Positions 31,007-40,926 of a stretch of 64,000 nucleotides of DNA are shown in pieces; the first letter of the stretch is position 1; every line of letters begins with the position of its first letter. Position numbers and translations under genes: made by a program. A model generated the notes under the pieces. The model did not search any database. It was not told the origin of the DNA and saw nothing but the letters and a program-made list of their open reading frames with translations. Source of the stretch: Bacillota bacterium (lineage in GTDB: Bacteria > Bacillota > Clostridia > Peptostreptococcales > Anaerovoracaceae); contig JAETTD010000010.1 in the NCBI GenBank assembly GCA_021769295.1, positions 17,315 to 81,314 on the forward strand, written 5' to 3'.

Positions 31007-31624
31007 GTGAAAGGTATATTTAAAACTACAGGAATTCTATCCATAGGGGTTTGGCTTGTTTTCTTTATAGCAGGAATTGTGCTTGCAAGACCGCTTATAT
31101 GTGCCATAAGCGGTCTGTTTCTCTTGCTTGGCGTATTCAGGCGCTACAGGCTGTACGAAAGACAGACTTCGGCAAAGAGAATGTGGCAGGAATTCACAAA
31201 AGACAAAGAAGAATTAAAGGACTATCCATATCAACTGTGGAAATTTTCCGATGACGGAGAATACAGAAAAAACATTATAGCCAGGGTGCTTGCAGGCGAA
31301 GTGCGCGGCGAATCCTATTCGGTGGATTTCTTTGATGCCAACAGCCAGCCATTGCCTGAGGAAGGACAGTACAATGTAGTGTGCGACATGTCCGGTCAGG
31401 CATATGCAATTGTAAAAACCGTGAGGATAGTGCCTGTTCGGTTCGGTGATGTGACCGCCTCTTTGGCTCGGCTCGAAGGCCTTGGCACGGTAAGTCAATG
31501 GAAACGTTTCAATCAAAAAAAGTATGAAAGATTATGCGATAGAATGGACATCATATTTTCCGATGAGCTGCCTCTGATTTTTGAGGAATTTGAGGTGGTG
31601 TATTCGGGTGAAGAAAGAAGGTAA
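31007..31624 (+). CDS. Hypothetical protein, N-terminal TM hairpin plus soluble domain
   Basis: ORF tightly packed in the operon with an RBS; no recognised family. Confidence 0.65.
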   Translation: MKGIFKTTGILSIGVWLVFFIAGIVLARPLICAISGLFLLLGVFRRYRLYERQTSAKRMWQEFTKDKEELKDYPYQLWKFSDDGEYRKNIIARVLAGEVRGESYSVDFFDANSQPLPEEGQYNVVCDMSGQAYAIVKTVRIVPVRFGDVTASLARLEGLGTVSQWKRFNQKKYERLCDRMDIIFSDELPLIFEEFEVVYSGEERR

Positions 31625-31629
31625 ACGAA

Positions 31630-32757
31630 ATGAGAGAAATTTTAATGAGACCTGAAATGTATAAGTTTAACACTTTTAAGGAATTTGCCGACGAATTTAA
31701 GGTTGGCGAAAGAGACCTCATTTTTACAAATAAATATATTTACGACCCGTATGTAAGTCATCTGAACTTGGGATGTGTAACGTGCTTTGAAGAAGAGTAC
31801 GGAGAGGGAGAGCCGTCCGAGGAAAGCATTTCCAAAATCTTTGACGCTCTTAATCCTGAGGATTACGACAGAATCATCGCCATAGGCGGCGGAGCGGTTA
31901 TGGATGTTGCCAAGGTGCTTTCTCTCAAGAGAGTGGGGGCGGTTCATGACCTTTATTTCCGCAAACTCCCCGTAATCCCCGAGAAGGAACTCATCGCCAT
32001 TCCGACCACCTGCGGTACAGGCTCGGAAGTTACAAACATTTCAATCGCTATCGTTAAAGAGGACAACGGAAATACCACCAAGCTGGGGCTTGTGGATGAC
32101 CTTATCATCCCTAAAAAAATCTGCCTGATTCCTGAATTCCTTAAGACTTTGCCGTACAAGGCCTTTGCATCTTCTGCCATAGACGCATTTATTCACGGTG
32201 CGGAATCCTTCCTTTCTCCTTCGAGAGCAACCATGACCTCGGAACTTTTCGGAGTGAAAGCCATGGAGATAATATTGGAAGGCTTCAAGCGAATCGCAGA
32301 GCAGGGACAGGATGCAAGATTTGATTACGGTGAGGAATTTTTGACGGCAGCTACATATGCCGGCCTTGCGTTCTTACAGGCAGGCTGCGCAACGGTTCAC
32401 GCCATGTCTTTCCCTTTGGGCGGAACTTATCACGTGCCTCACGGCGAATCCAATTATCTGCTGTTCGGTAAAGTGTTTGAAAAGTATGATCAAATCAACC
32501 CTGACGGAAAGATTGCAGAGTTTAAGAAGCTTATCGCCTCAATTTTAGGCGGAAGCGAGAAGGACTCCATTGCGGCTCTTAACGCTCTGCTCGAGAAAAT
32601 ACTCCACCTTCAGCCGCTGAGAAATTACGGCTTCAAAGAGACGGACATCGAGGCTTTTGCAGATTCTGTCCTTGCAAACCAGCAGAGACTTGTAACCAAT
32701 TCCTATGTGCCTTTGGATAAGGAACTTATTATGGAAATTTACAGAGAGCTGTATTAG
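31630..32757 (+). CDS. Iron-containing alcohol dehydrogenase, 4-hydroxybutyrate dehydrogenase-like
   Basis: IAIGGGAVMDVAKVLSL; TTCGTGSEVTNISI; HAMSFPLGGTYHVPHGESNYLL. Confidence 0.85.
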   Translation: MREILMRPEMYKFNTFKEFADEFKVGERDLIFTNKYIYDPYVSHLNLGCVTCFEEEYGEGEPSEESISKIFDALNPEDYDRIIAIGGGAVMDVAKVLSLKRVGAVHDLYFRKLPVIPEKELIAIPTTCGTGSEVTNISIAIVKEDNGNTTKLGLVDDLIIPKKICLIPEFLKTLPYKAFASSAIDAFIHGAESFLSPSRATMTSELFGVKAMEIILEGFKRIAEQGQDARFDYGEEFLTAATYAGLAFLQAGCATVHAMSFPLGGTYHVPHGESNYLLFGKVFEKYDQINPDGKIAEFKKLIASILGGSEKDSIAALNALLEKILHLQPLRNYGFKETDIEAFADSVLANQQRLVTNSYVPLDKELIMEIYRELY

Positions 32758-32770
32758 GAGGTAACACGAC

Positions 32771-33547
32771 ATGTCAAATACGGTTAAATCAGAATACCGG
32801 AATGGCTATGCCATTCTGACCATAAACAGGCCTGAGGCTCTCAATGCTCTCAACAAAGAAGTAATAGCGGATTTGGAAGCCGCCGTTTCGGAAATTGAAG
32901 CCAATGGTCAAATCTCGGCCCTGATAATTACGGGCGAGGGCAGGTCCTTTGTGGCGGGGGCGGACATCGGAGAACAGTCCGTCCTGGACCTTGAAGGAGG
33001 ACGCAAGTGGGGACAGAGAGGCTCTGCCCTCATGAGGCGCATAGAAAAGCTTGAAATTCCGACCATAGCGGCCGTCAACGGTTTTGCTCTCGGCGGCGGA
33101 TGCGAACTTGCTCTTTCCTGCGACATAATCATAGCGGGAGAAAAAGCCAAGTTCGGTCAGCCTGAAGTCGGTCTTGGCATTACGCCGGGATTTTCCGGAA
33201 CGCAGAGGCTTCCTCGCAGAGTAGGAATCGGTAAGGCGAAAGAGCTGATTTTTACAGGTCGAATGATTGGAGCCGCAGAAGCCTTGGAAATAGGTTTGGC
33301 CAACAAGGTGGTTCCCCAGGAGGATTTAATGGGCGAAGCCGTGGCCATGGCCGAATCCATTGCAAAAAATGCGCCGTTGGCAGTCAAATATTCCAAGGCT
33401 GCAATAGCAAGAGGTCTGGAAATGGACATTGATAACGGAATAGCCATGGAGAATGAGCTCTTTGCAATGTGTTTTGCAAGTGAGGACCAAAAAGAAGGCA
33501 TGCAGGCATTTTTGGAGAAAAGACCTGCGGACTTTAAAAATAAGTAA
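32771..33547 (+). CDS. Enoyl-CoA hydratase (crotonase family)
   Basis: ITGEGRSFVAGADI; GFALGGGCELALSCDIIIA. Confidence 0.93.
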   Translation: MSNTVKSEYRNGYAILTINRPEALNALNKEVIADLEAAVSEIEANGQISALIITGEGRSFVAGADIGEQSVLDLEGGRKWGQRGSALMRRIEKLEIPTIAAVNGFALGGGCELALSCDIIIAGEKAKFGQPEVGLGITPGFSGTQRLPRRVGIGKAKELIFTGRMIGAAEALEIGLANKVVPQEDLMGEAVAMAESIAKNAPLAVKYSKAAIARGLEMDIDNGIAMENELFAMCFASEDQKEGMQAFLEKRPADFKNK

Positions 33548-33563
33548 ATTTTGGGAGTAGACG

Positions 33564-35126
33564 ATGAATAAGGCTAAAATCATTACAGCAGAAGAAGCCG
33601 CGATGCTTGTGGAGGACGGAGTAACACTGTCAACCGGAGGGTTTGTGAGCTGCGCTTGCCCGGAAGCGCTTTCCAAGGCATTGGAAAAGAGATTTCTTGA
33701 AACAGGGCATCCTAAAGATTTAACATTGCTGTTTGCAGCAGGGCAAGGTCACAGAGACGGAACCGGAGGAGACCATTACGGTCACGAAGGCATGGTTAAG
33801 AGAGTCATAGGCGGTCACTGGGACAGGGCTGCCAGACTCGGCGACCTTGCTTTGGCAAACAAGATAGAAGCGTACAATTTGCCTCAGGGCGTAATCACCC
33901 ATATGTACCGTGACATAGCAGCTCACAATATAGGAACGCTGACCCATGTGGGTCTCTACACCTTTGTTGACCCTCGAAACGGCGGAGGAAAGCTTAACGA
34001 AGTCACTACGGAAGACATTGTGGAGTTAGTTGAAATCGGCGGGAAGGAGAGGCTTCTGTACAAAACCATGCCCATAGACGTGGTATTTCTGAGAGCAAGC
34101 TATGCCGACGAATACGGTAACTGTACGGTTCACAGAGAAATCGGACCTTTGGACTCAACCGCCATGGCGCAGGCCTGCAAAAACAGCGGAGGGAAGGTCA
34201 TCGTGCAAGTTGAGAAGATTGTGAAGGCGGGAAGCCTTGACCCTAAGCTTGTCAAGATTCCGGGCATATACGTCGATGCAATCGTGGTAGGAAGCGATGA
34301 AGATAACATGCAGTGTCTCGGAACGCCTTATGACGGTTCGCTGACAGGTGAGTTTCAAATTCCGCTTGACGCTATCGCCCACGTTCCGCTCAATGCCAGA
34401 AAGATAATTGCACGGCGTGCTGCCATGGAGCTTCGTGAAAACGCCATAGTAAACCTTGGAACAGGAGTTCCCGAGGTCATAGGCAATGTGGCCGCCGAAG
34501 AGGGTATTTCGGATTATATGACTCTTACCGTTGAAGCAGGCTCCATTGCGGGAGTGCCCATGGGAGGAACTCAATTCGGTGCGGCAGCCAACCCGATGTG
34601 CATCCTCGACCACAATGTACAGTTTGATTTTTATCAGGGCGGCGGATTGGATTTGGCGTTCTTAGGCCTTGCCGAAACCGCCCCTAACGGAGATTTGAAC
34701 GTATCAAAGTTCGGAACCCGCCTTGCCGGAGCCGGCGGCTTTATCGATATAACCCAGAATGCCAAGAAAGTATGCTACTGCGGAACTTTTACGGCAAAAG
34801 GACTTGATGTGGAGTGCAGGGACGGAAAATTGCACATTCTCAACGAGGGCACCAAGAAAAAGTTTGTAAAAGAAGTGGAGCACATAACTTTCTCCGGCTT
34901 CTATGCAAACAAAGTTAAGCAGCCGGTTTTATACATAACCGAAAGAGCCGTCTTTGAACTGCGTCCGGCCGGAGTCACTTTGGTGGAAATCGCACCGGGC
35001 ATCGATCTCAAAACCCAGATAATCGACTGCATGGAATTTGTCCCTCAAATTGCAGACGACCTGAAAGTTATGGATGAAAGAATTTTCAGAGATGAACCTA
35101 TGGGATTAAACAGCGTCTCTAAATGA
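33564..35126 (+). CDS. Acyl-CoA:acetate/propionate CoA-transferase (Pct-like, 520 aa)
   Basis: LTVEAGSIAGVPMGG catalytic Glu context. Confidence 0.9.
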   Translation: MNKAKIITAEEAAMLVEDGVTLSTGGFVSCACPEALSKALEKRFLETGHPKDLTLLFAAGQGHRDGTGGDHYGHEGMVKRVIGGHWDRAARLGDLALANKIEAYNLPQGVITHMYRDIAAHNIGTLTHVGLYTFVDPRNGGGKLNEVTTEDIVELVEIGGKERLLYKTMPIDVVFLRASYADEYGNCTVHREIGPLDSTAMAQACKNSGGKVIVQVEKIVKAGSLDPKLVKIPGIYVDAIVVGSDEDNMQCLGTPYDGSLTGEFQIPLDAIAHVPLNARKIIARRAAMELRENAIVNLGTGVPEVIGNVAAEEGISDYMTLTVEAGSIAGVPMGGTQFGAAANPMCILDHNVQFDFYQGGGLDLAFLGLAETAPNGDLNVSKFGTRLAGAGGFIDITQNAKKVCYCGTFTAKGLDVECRDGKLHILNEGTKKKFVKEVEHITFSGFYANKVKQPVLYITERAVFELRPAGVTLVEIAPGIDLKTQIIDCMEFVPQIADDLKVMDERIFRDEPMGLNSVSK

Positions 35127-35166
35127 GGCGCTGTTGCTGTACGTGCTTATAAGTTCTCCAAACCCC

Positions 35167-36045
35167 TTAAACCGTGAGCCCGTGAATCATTACTTTCAGC
35201 CGCATCATATCTATTATGCCGTCCTGCGAATCCATGGTAATTATCAGATTGTTGGGAATGGTAATGCCGTTTTTTGTATACAGGGCTATTTTCTTGAGCG
35301 CCTTATCGGCGTACTCGGGCTTTGACATCATTCCCATATGCTCCCAATATATACGCCCATATTTTGTAATAATGGTAAAATCCGGTCGCACCAGTACTTG
35401 GCTGTCGCCCTCCCTCAGCAGCAGCGGAAGCTCATACTCAAAGGTGATTTTATTGGCGTGAAGCATCTCGGCTATGAGTGCCTCTGACTTGGAGCGCACC
35501 TGCAGGCCAAAGGAGGTTCTGTGCATCGTCAGCGTGCTCTCGGAACCAACCTCTCCGGCGGTTTTCGCATCTGTGGCGGTTTTAGTGCTTCCGGTTGAGC
35601 TGACCACCTCAGCCCCTTCCGTAACCTTGCTCAGCCCGACCCCGCCAGATGTTTCAGTACCACTATCCATTCCAGCAACGCTGGTCATCTCAGCATCGGC
35701 CGACTCCTCGCCGGTAAGCCTGTAAACCCGAGGCAAAGAATCGTTGACAGATACATAGTCACAGGGACGAAAAGTCCTCATCAATCGTTCCAAGCCTCGT
35801 ATATCCGCCATTAAAAAGGCAATGCTTTTATCCAGAAAATGCTTGCGCTTTATATCTTCAATCAGCTGTTGGTCATCAGTATAAGCGTATTTTGAATTTC
35901 CGCAGGAAATATAATAATGCTTCTTCCCGCTTATATCCCGGCAAGTCATATTGCAGGAAGGGAGGTTAGCCCGCTGCTCCTGATAGCTTTTAAGAAGCAA
36001 TTTCAAATTTTGCAATTCTAATTTCGTAAATTCTAAATAATTCAT
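35167..36045 (-). CDS. Hypothetical protein with C-terminal PD-(D/E)XK nuclease-like region and Ser/Thr/Gly-rich linker
   Basis: SKSEALIAEMLHANKITFEYELPL...VRPDFTIITKYGRIYWEHMGM; ATG at 36045 preferred. Confidence 0.6.
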   Translation of the reverse strand: MNYLEFTKLELQNLKLLLKSYQEQRANLPSCNMTCRDISGKKHYYISCGNSKYAYTDDQQLIEDIKRKHFLDKSIAFLMADIRGLERLMRTFRPCDYVSVNDSLPRVYRLTGEESADAEMTSVAGMDSGTETSGGVGLSKVTEGAEVVSSTGSTKTATDAKTAGEVGSESTLTMHRTSFGLQVRSKSEALIAEMLHANKITFEYELPLLLREGDSQVLVRPDFTIITKYGRIYWEHMGMMSKPEYADKALKKIALYTKNGITIPNNLIITMDSQDGIIDMMRLKVMIHGLTV

Positions 36046-36130
36046 AAACACAGCATACCATAAATGGAAAAAAATGTAAATAGCCTTTACGAAAAAAACC
36101 TCCGCCGCCCTCGGCCAACACAAATCGCTC

Positions 36131-36350
36131 AGACCTTAACGTAATTACGTGAATTCACAGAAGCATTGTAGCAGAGGCAACAGCCTTTCGAGAAACCTTA
36201 ACACAATTGCGTGAATTCACAAACCCGTGTCATTCCAGGCAACACAAACCGACGAGACTTTAACATAATTACGTGAATTCACAGAAGCATTGCAGCAGAA
36301 GCAACACCCTTTCGGGAAACCTTAATACAATTGCGTGAATTCACAAAACC
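36131..36350. repeat. Four-unit tandem repeat, 62-bp period (124-bp dimer duplicated)
   Basis: CYTTAAYRYAATTRCGTGAATTCACA starting at about 36134, 36196, 36258 and 36320; contains GTGAATTCAC palindromes. Confidence 0.85.
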
Positions 36351-36460
36351 GTGTCAGCGCAGCCACCACATCCATAACAGTCCCCATCCCCCCCACTTGC
36401 CTCTTGGTGAGCGACTAAAAATGTGGTACAATAAAGCATAAATTAAAAAGGGGAGCAAGT

Positions 36461-38689
36461 ATGAATTTAGACAACTTAAACGATAAGCAAAGAGAGGCGG
36501 CCCTTTGCACGGAAGGCCCGCTGCTGATACTGGCAGGCGCCGGAAGCGGAAAGACCGCAACCATGACCCACAGGATAGCATATCTGATAGAACAGGGAGT
36601 AAGCCCGAGCCGGATTCTGGCGGTAACCTTCACAAACAAGGCAGCCGACGAAATGCGCAGGAGAGTGGAATCCCTGACGGGCAGCTGCCGGGGAATGTGG
36701 ATACTGACCTTCCACTCCATGAGCCTCAGAATACTCCGTGAAAATTACGAAGCAGCCGGATATGAAAAGAACTTTGTAGTTTACGACACCGTGGACCAGA
36801 AGGCGCTGCTCAAGAACATAATAAAAGAGCTGAATATAGACAGCAAAGAATACCCGGTAAACTATCTCGGCTCCATAATAAGCAAAGAAAAGGAAGCCGA
36901 CAGGGGGCCGGAGGAGTTCATCGAACTGGAGGGAGAAAATTTCAAGACGAAAGTTATCTACGGCGTATATAAGGAATATCAGAAGCGCCTTAAGAAAAAT
37001 AACGCCATGGACTTTGACGACCTGCTCCGCAATGCACTACACGTGCTTCGGGATTATCCGAGAATACTGGAAGAATATCAGAGCAGATTTAATTATATAA
37101 TGGTAGACGAATATCAGGATACAAACCATATTCAGTATCAAATTATCAAGCTGCTTGCAGAAGCGCACCAAAACCTCTGCGTGGTGGGAGACGACGACCA
37201 ATGCATATACGAATGGCGAGGAGCGGATATTAGAAACATCTTGGACTTTGAAAAAGATTTTCCGGCGGCGAAAGTTATAAAACTCGAGCAGAACTATCGC
37301 TCCTGCGGCAACATATTGACCGCAGCCCATTCCGTAATAAGAAACAACAGAGGCAGAAAAGCCAAAAAACTCTGGACTTCGCAGGACAAAGGACACAAAA
37401 TCGTATACACCCGGCTGGACAGTGACAAAGAGGAAGCATACTACATAACGAGAGAAATTCAGCTTCTCAAGGGCCCGAATATGAGTTACGACGATTTCGC
37501 CGTACTGTACAGAACCAACGCTCAGTCAAGATTGTTTGAAGACGCTTTGAGAAAGCAGCAGATTCCTTATCAGATACTTTCAGGATTCAGTTTCTACGAA
37601 AGAAAAGAAACGAAAGACATGATTTCATATATGCGCCTTGTGGTAAATCCACAGGACGAGATGTCGCTGCTCAGAATTATAAATGAGCCTAAGAGAGGTA
37701 TAGGAGCAAAGACCATAGAAAAGCTGCGGGCACTTTCTTTAATAAGAGGCGAATCCATGCTGGAGACCATATCCGACGAAGGAGTTATCGCAGGACTTCC
37801 TTCAAAGGCAAGGGATTCAGTAAGGCAGATGACCGAAACGATAGAACTTTGCCGGAGCGAAAAAGAAAACCTGAGGATTTCGGATATTTACGATAATCTG
37901 TTGGTTCGTACCGGGTATATGAAATCGCTGGAAGAGCAGAATACTATTGAAGCGGAAGGCAGGGTGGAAAACCTTTTGGACTTTAAATCGTTTATCAGCG
38001 ATTTTGAAAAAGAAAAGCGGGAACAGGGAGAGCAGGCCACCCTTGAAGAGTTTCTGGAAAAGGTAGCTACCGACGGCGACGCCGACAAATATGAGTCGGA
38101 GTCAGGCAAGGTAACCCTGATGACATTGCACAGCGCAAAAGGCCTCGAGTTCCCTGTAGTGTTTATGCCGGGAATGGAGGACGGCCTGTTCCCGAGCCAC
38201 CGCTCCATAGACTCGGAAGAAAAGCTCGAAGAAGAACGGAGGCTTTGCTACGTGGGAATGACGAGAGCAAAGGAAAGGCTTTTCCTTACAAGCTCAGCCT
38301 ACAGAATGATGTACGGACAGGGCGACTATACGAGAGAGTCGGTATTTTTGAGGGAACTGGACAAATCTGTCCTTGATGAAGCGGGAGATACCGTATACAT
38401 GCCGGGCCGCCGCAGGGAAAATCCTTTGGGAATCGACACCGGAACCCTCGACGGATTTTCCGTCAAACCCGCCTATAGGCCTTATGACCCGTTGCAGCAG
38501 GCTAAGAAGGCCGTCAAGGCTAACGCAGGCGGAGGCGATGCGGACTTTGAACCCGGAGACAAGGTGTCTCACGGAAAGTTCGGAACCGGTACCGTCCTTG
38601 AAGCAGATGCAAAGACGGTCACCGTCATCTTTGACAATGCAGGCAAGAAAAAGCTGGCAAGAGGAATTGCGCCTTTGAAAAAATTATAA
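36461..38689 (+). CDS. pcrA: UvrD/PcrA-family ATP-dependent DNA helicase
   Basis: LILAGAGSGKTATMTHRIAYL; VDEYQDTN; VTLMTLHSAKGLEFPVVF. Confidence 0.96.
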   Translation: MNLDNLNDKQREAALCTEGPLLILAGAGSGKTATMTHRIAYLIEQGVSPSRILAVTFTNKAADEMRRRVESLTGSCRGMWILTFHSMSLRILRENYEAAGYEKNFVVYDTVDQKALLKNIIKELNIDSKEYPVNYLGSIISKEKEADRGPEEFIELEGENFKTKVIYGVYKEYQKRLKKNNAMDFDDLLRNALHVLRDYPRILEEYQSRFNYIMVDEYQDTNHIQYQIIKLLAEAHQNLCVVGDDDQCIYEWRGADIRNILDFEKDFPAAKVIKLEQNYRSCGNILTAAHSVIRNNRGRKAKKLWTSQDKGHKIVYTRLDSDKEEAYYITREIQLLKGPNMSYDDFAVLYRTNAQSRLFEDALRKQQIPYQILSGFSFYERKETKDMISYMRLVVNPQDEMSLLRIINEPKRGIGAKTIEKLRALSLIRGESMLETISDEGVIAGLPSKARDSVRQMTETIELCRSEKENLRISDIYDNLLVRTGYMKSLEEQNTIEAEGRVENLLDFKSFISDFEKEKREQGEQATLEEFLEKVATDGDADKYESESGKVTLMTLHSAKGLEFPVVFMPGMEDGLFPSHRSIDSEEKLEEERRLCYVGMTRAKERLFLTSSAYRMMYGQGDYTRESVFLRELDKSVLDEAGDTVYMPGRRRENPLGIDTGTLDGFSVKPAYRPYDPLQQAKKAVKANAGGGDADFEPGDKVSHGKFGTGTVLEADAKTVTVIFDNAGKKKLARGIAPLKKL

Positions 38690-38706
38690 TTTGGGAAGGT
38701 AATTTT

Positions 38707-40704
38707 ATGGAAAACATAAAACCGGAAAAAAATCCGGAAAAGAAAATAGAGAGGATAAAAGAGCTCGTTCAGATTTTAAACAGGGCTTCAAGGGCTTATT
38801 ATCAGGAAAGCCGCGAGATTATGACAAACTTCGAATACGACGCCCTTTATGATGAACTTATCGCCCTTGAAAAGGAAACGGGAACGATTTTGTCAAACAG
38901 TCCTACGGTAAACGTGGGATATGAAGTGCTTTCGGATTTGCCCAAAGAAGCTCATCCCCAGAGAATGCTCTCATTGGATAAGACAAAAGATGTTAGCCAA
39001 CTCGTCACATGGCTGGGCGAGCAGCAGGGAATATTATCGTGGAAACTGGACGGACTGACCATAGTTCTGACATATCGGGACGGCAAGCTGGCAAAGGCCG
39101 TAACCAGGGGCAACGGAGAAATAGGAGAAGTCGTTACCAACAATGCGAAGGTATTTGCAAACCTTCCCGTGGAGATAGATTTTAAAGGAGAACTGATACT
39201 GCGCGGCGAGGCGGTTATCTCTTATGAAGATTTTGAAAAAATTAACGATACAATAACCGACGACAGTTCAAAGTACAAGAACCCGAGAAACTTGTGTTCG
39301 GGCTCGGTGCGCCAGCTGAACAACAGAATTACGGCAGAGCGGAACGTAAGATTTTATGCATTTGCATTGGTATCAGCCGAAAACATGAACTTCAGCAGGC
39401 GCAGTGAGCAGTTTAATTGGCTTGCCGGTCAGGGCTTTGAATGCGTCACATACAAGCACGTAAATCACGGCAACATAGAGGAGACTATACGCTGGTTTGC
39501 AGACAATATTGAAGAAAATATAATTCCTTCCGACGGACTTGTTTTAATATACGACGACATAGAATACGGGAATTCCCTGGGAAGGACTTCCAAGTTCCCG
39601 AGAGATTCCATAGCTTTCAAGTGGAAAGACGAACTCAGGGAAACAACCCTGAAAGAAATAGAATGGAGCGCTTCAAGGACAGGGCTCATAAACCCAATCG
39701 CAATCTTTGAGCCTGTCGAACTCGAAGGAACCACCGTCAGCCGTGCGTCCGTTCATAACATAAGCGTTATGCGTGAACTGAAGCTTGGCATCGGCGACCG
39801 CATAACGGTATACAAGGCCAACATGATTATACCGCAGATAGCAGAAAACCTTACAGGCAGCAACAACATAATGCTGCCCGAAAACTGTCCGGTATGCGGA
39901 AAAAAGGCGGTGATAAAGGACGATAACGGAGTGCAGACCTTAAATTGCATAAACCCCGAGTGTCTGGCAAAGCAAATTAAACTGCTGTCTCTGTTCGTGT
40001 CGAGAGACGCCATGAATATAGAAGGTCTGTCGGAGATGACCATAGAAAAACTGGTGGCACAGGGCATGGTGAAAGAGCTGGCGGATCTTTTCAAAATAGA
40101 GCGATACCGTGACCGATTTATCGAAATGGAGGGCTTTGGCGAGAAGTCCTTCGACAACCTCCTCAAATCGGCCCAGAAGGCCAAAAACACCACGCCAGAG
40201 AGACTTTTGTACAGTCTTGGAATTCCGGGAATAGGAAAGGCAAACGCCCGTCTGATCTCAAAATTTTGCGGCAACAAGTGGGAAAAGATACAGAATATTA
40301 CTGTTGATGAGCTGCTTTCCGTCGACGGAATCGGCGATGTTATGGCGCAGAGTTTCCGTGCGTTTTTCGATAAAGAGGAGAACAAAAAGATTGTTGCAGA
40401 CCTGCTTGCCGAAGTTAAGCTTGATGAGAGCGAGGAGGAAAGCGGAACATCCCTTGAGGGGCTTACTTTTGTAATTACGGGAAGCCTGAACCACTTCGAA
40501 AATCGTGAAGCCCTCAAAGCCCGCATTGAAAAAGAGGGAGGAAAGGTGTCCGGCTCCGTAAGCTCAAAGACCGATTATCTCATAAATAATGACGTCAATT
40601 CTTCATCGGGAAAGAATAAAAAGGCAAAGGAACTGGGAGTTCCGGTTATAAGTGAGGAAGATGCGATGAAAATGTTAGAAGGACAGCAGCTTGCATCGCA
40701 ATAA
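38707..40704 (+). CDS. ligA: NAD-dependent DNA ligase
   Basis: SWKLDGLTI; CPVCG...CINPEC zinc finger; C-terminal BRCT. Confidence 0.97.
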   Translation: MENIKPEKNPEKKIERIKELVQILNRASRAYYQESREIMTNFEYDALYDELIALEKETGTILSNSPTVNVGYEVLSDLPKEAHPQRMLSLDKTKDVSQLVTWLGEQQGILSWKLDGLTIVLTYRDGKLAKAVTRGNGEIGEVVTNNAKVFANLPVEIDFKGELILRGEAVISYEDFEKINDTITDDSSKYKNPRNLCSGSVRQLNNRITAERNVRFYAFALVSAENMNFSRRSEQFNWLAGQGFECVTYKHVNHGNIEETIRWFADNIEENIIPSDGLVLIYDDIEYGNSLGRTSKFPRDSIAFKWKDELRETTLKEIEWSASRTGLINPIAIFEPVELEGTTVSRASVHNISVMRELKLGIGDRITVYKANMIIPQIAENLTGSNNIMLPENCPVCGKKAVIKDDNGVQTLNCINPECLAKQIKLLSLFVSRDAMNIEGLSEMTIEKLVAQGMVKELADLFKIERYRDRFIEMEGFGEKSFDNLLKSAQKAKNTTPERLLYSLGIPGIGKANARLISKFCGNKWEKIQNITVDELLSVDGIGDVMAQSFRAFFDKEENKKIVADLLAEVKLDESEEESGTSLEGLTFVITGSLNHFENREALKARIEKEGGKVSGSVSSKTDYLINNDVNSSSGKNKKAKELGVPVISEEDAMKMLEGQQLASQ

Positions 40705-40754
40705 ACACTTGAAAAGTATAAGAAAAGATAATATAATAGGTAAGTAATTAAATT

Positions 40755-40904
40755 GCCCTTAAAGAGCTTCGCCTGGCATGGTTTGGGTCCTGCGCAATGG
40801 GATGCCGTGAACCTTGTCAGGTCCGGAAGGAAGCAGCAATAAGCGGAAGTTCTTATGTGCCGCAGATTAGCCTTCTCCAACGCCATGCGCGGCTCTTTAA
40901 GGGC
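40755..40904 (+). ncRNA. ffs: Signal recognition particle RNA (about 150 nt)
   Basis: Conserved GTCAGGTCCGGAAGGAAGCAGCA; terminal stem GCCCTTAAAGAGC / GCTCTTTAAGGGC; poly-T after. Confidence 0.93.
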
Positions 40905-40926
40905 AATTTTTATAAAAGGAGCCTTT

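Noticed and set aside
36131-36350. CRISPR array or prophage att sites
   Set aside because: Four units form a duplicated dimer with non-unique intervening sequence; no cas, integrase or phage genes are adjacent.
39753-40526. 257-aa minus-strand ORF
   Set aside because: Antisense shadow of ligA with Ser/Phe-rich composition typical of reverse-frame artefacts.
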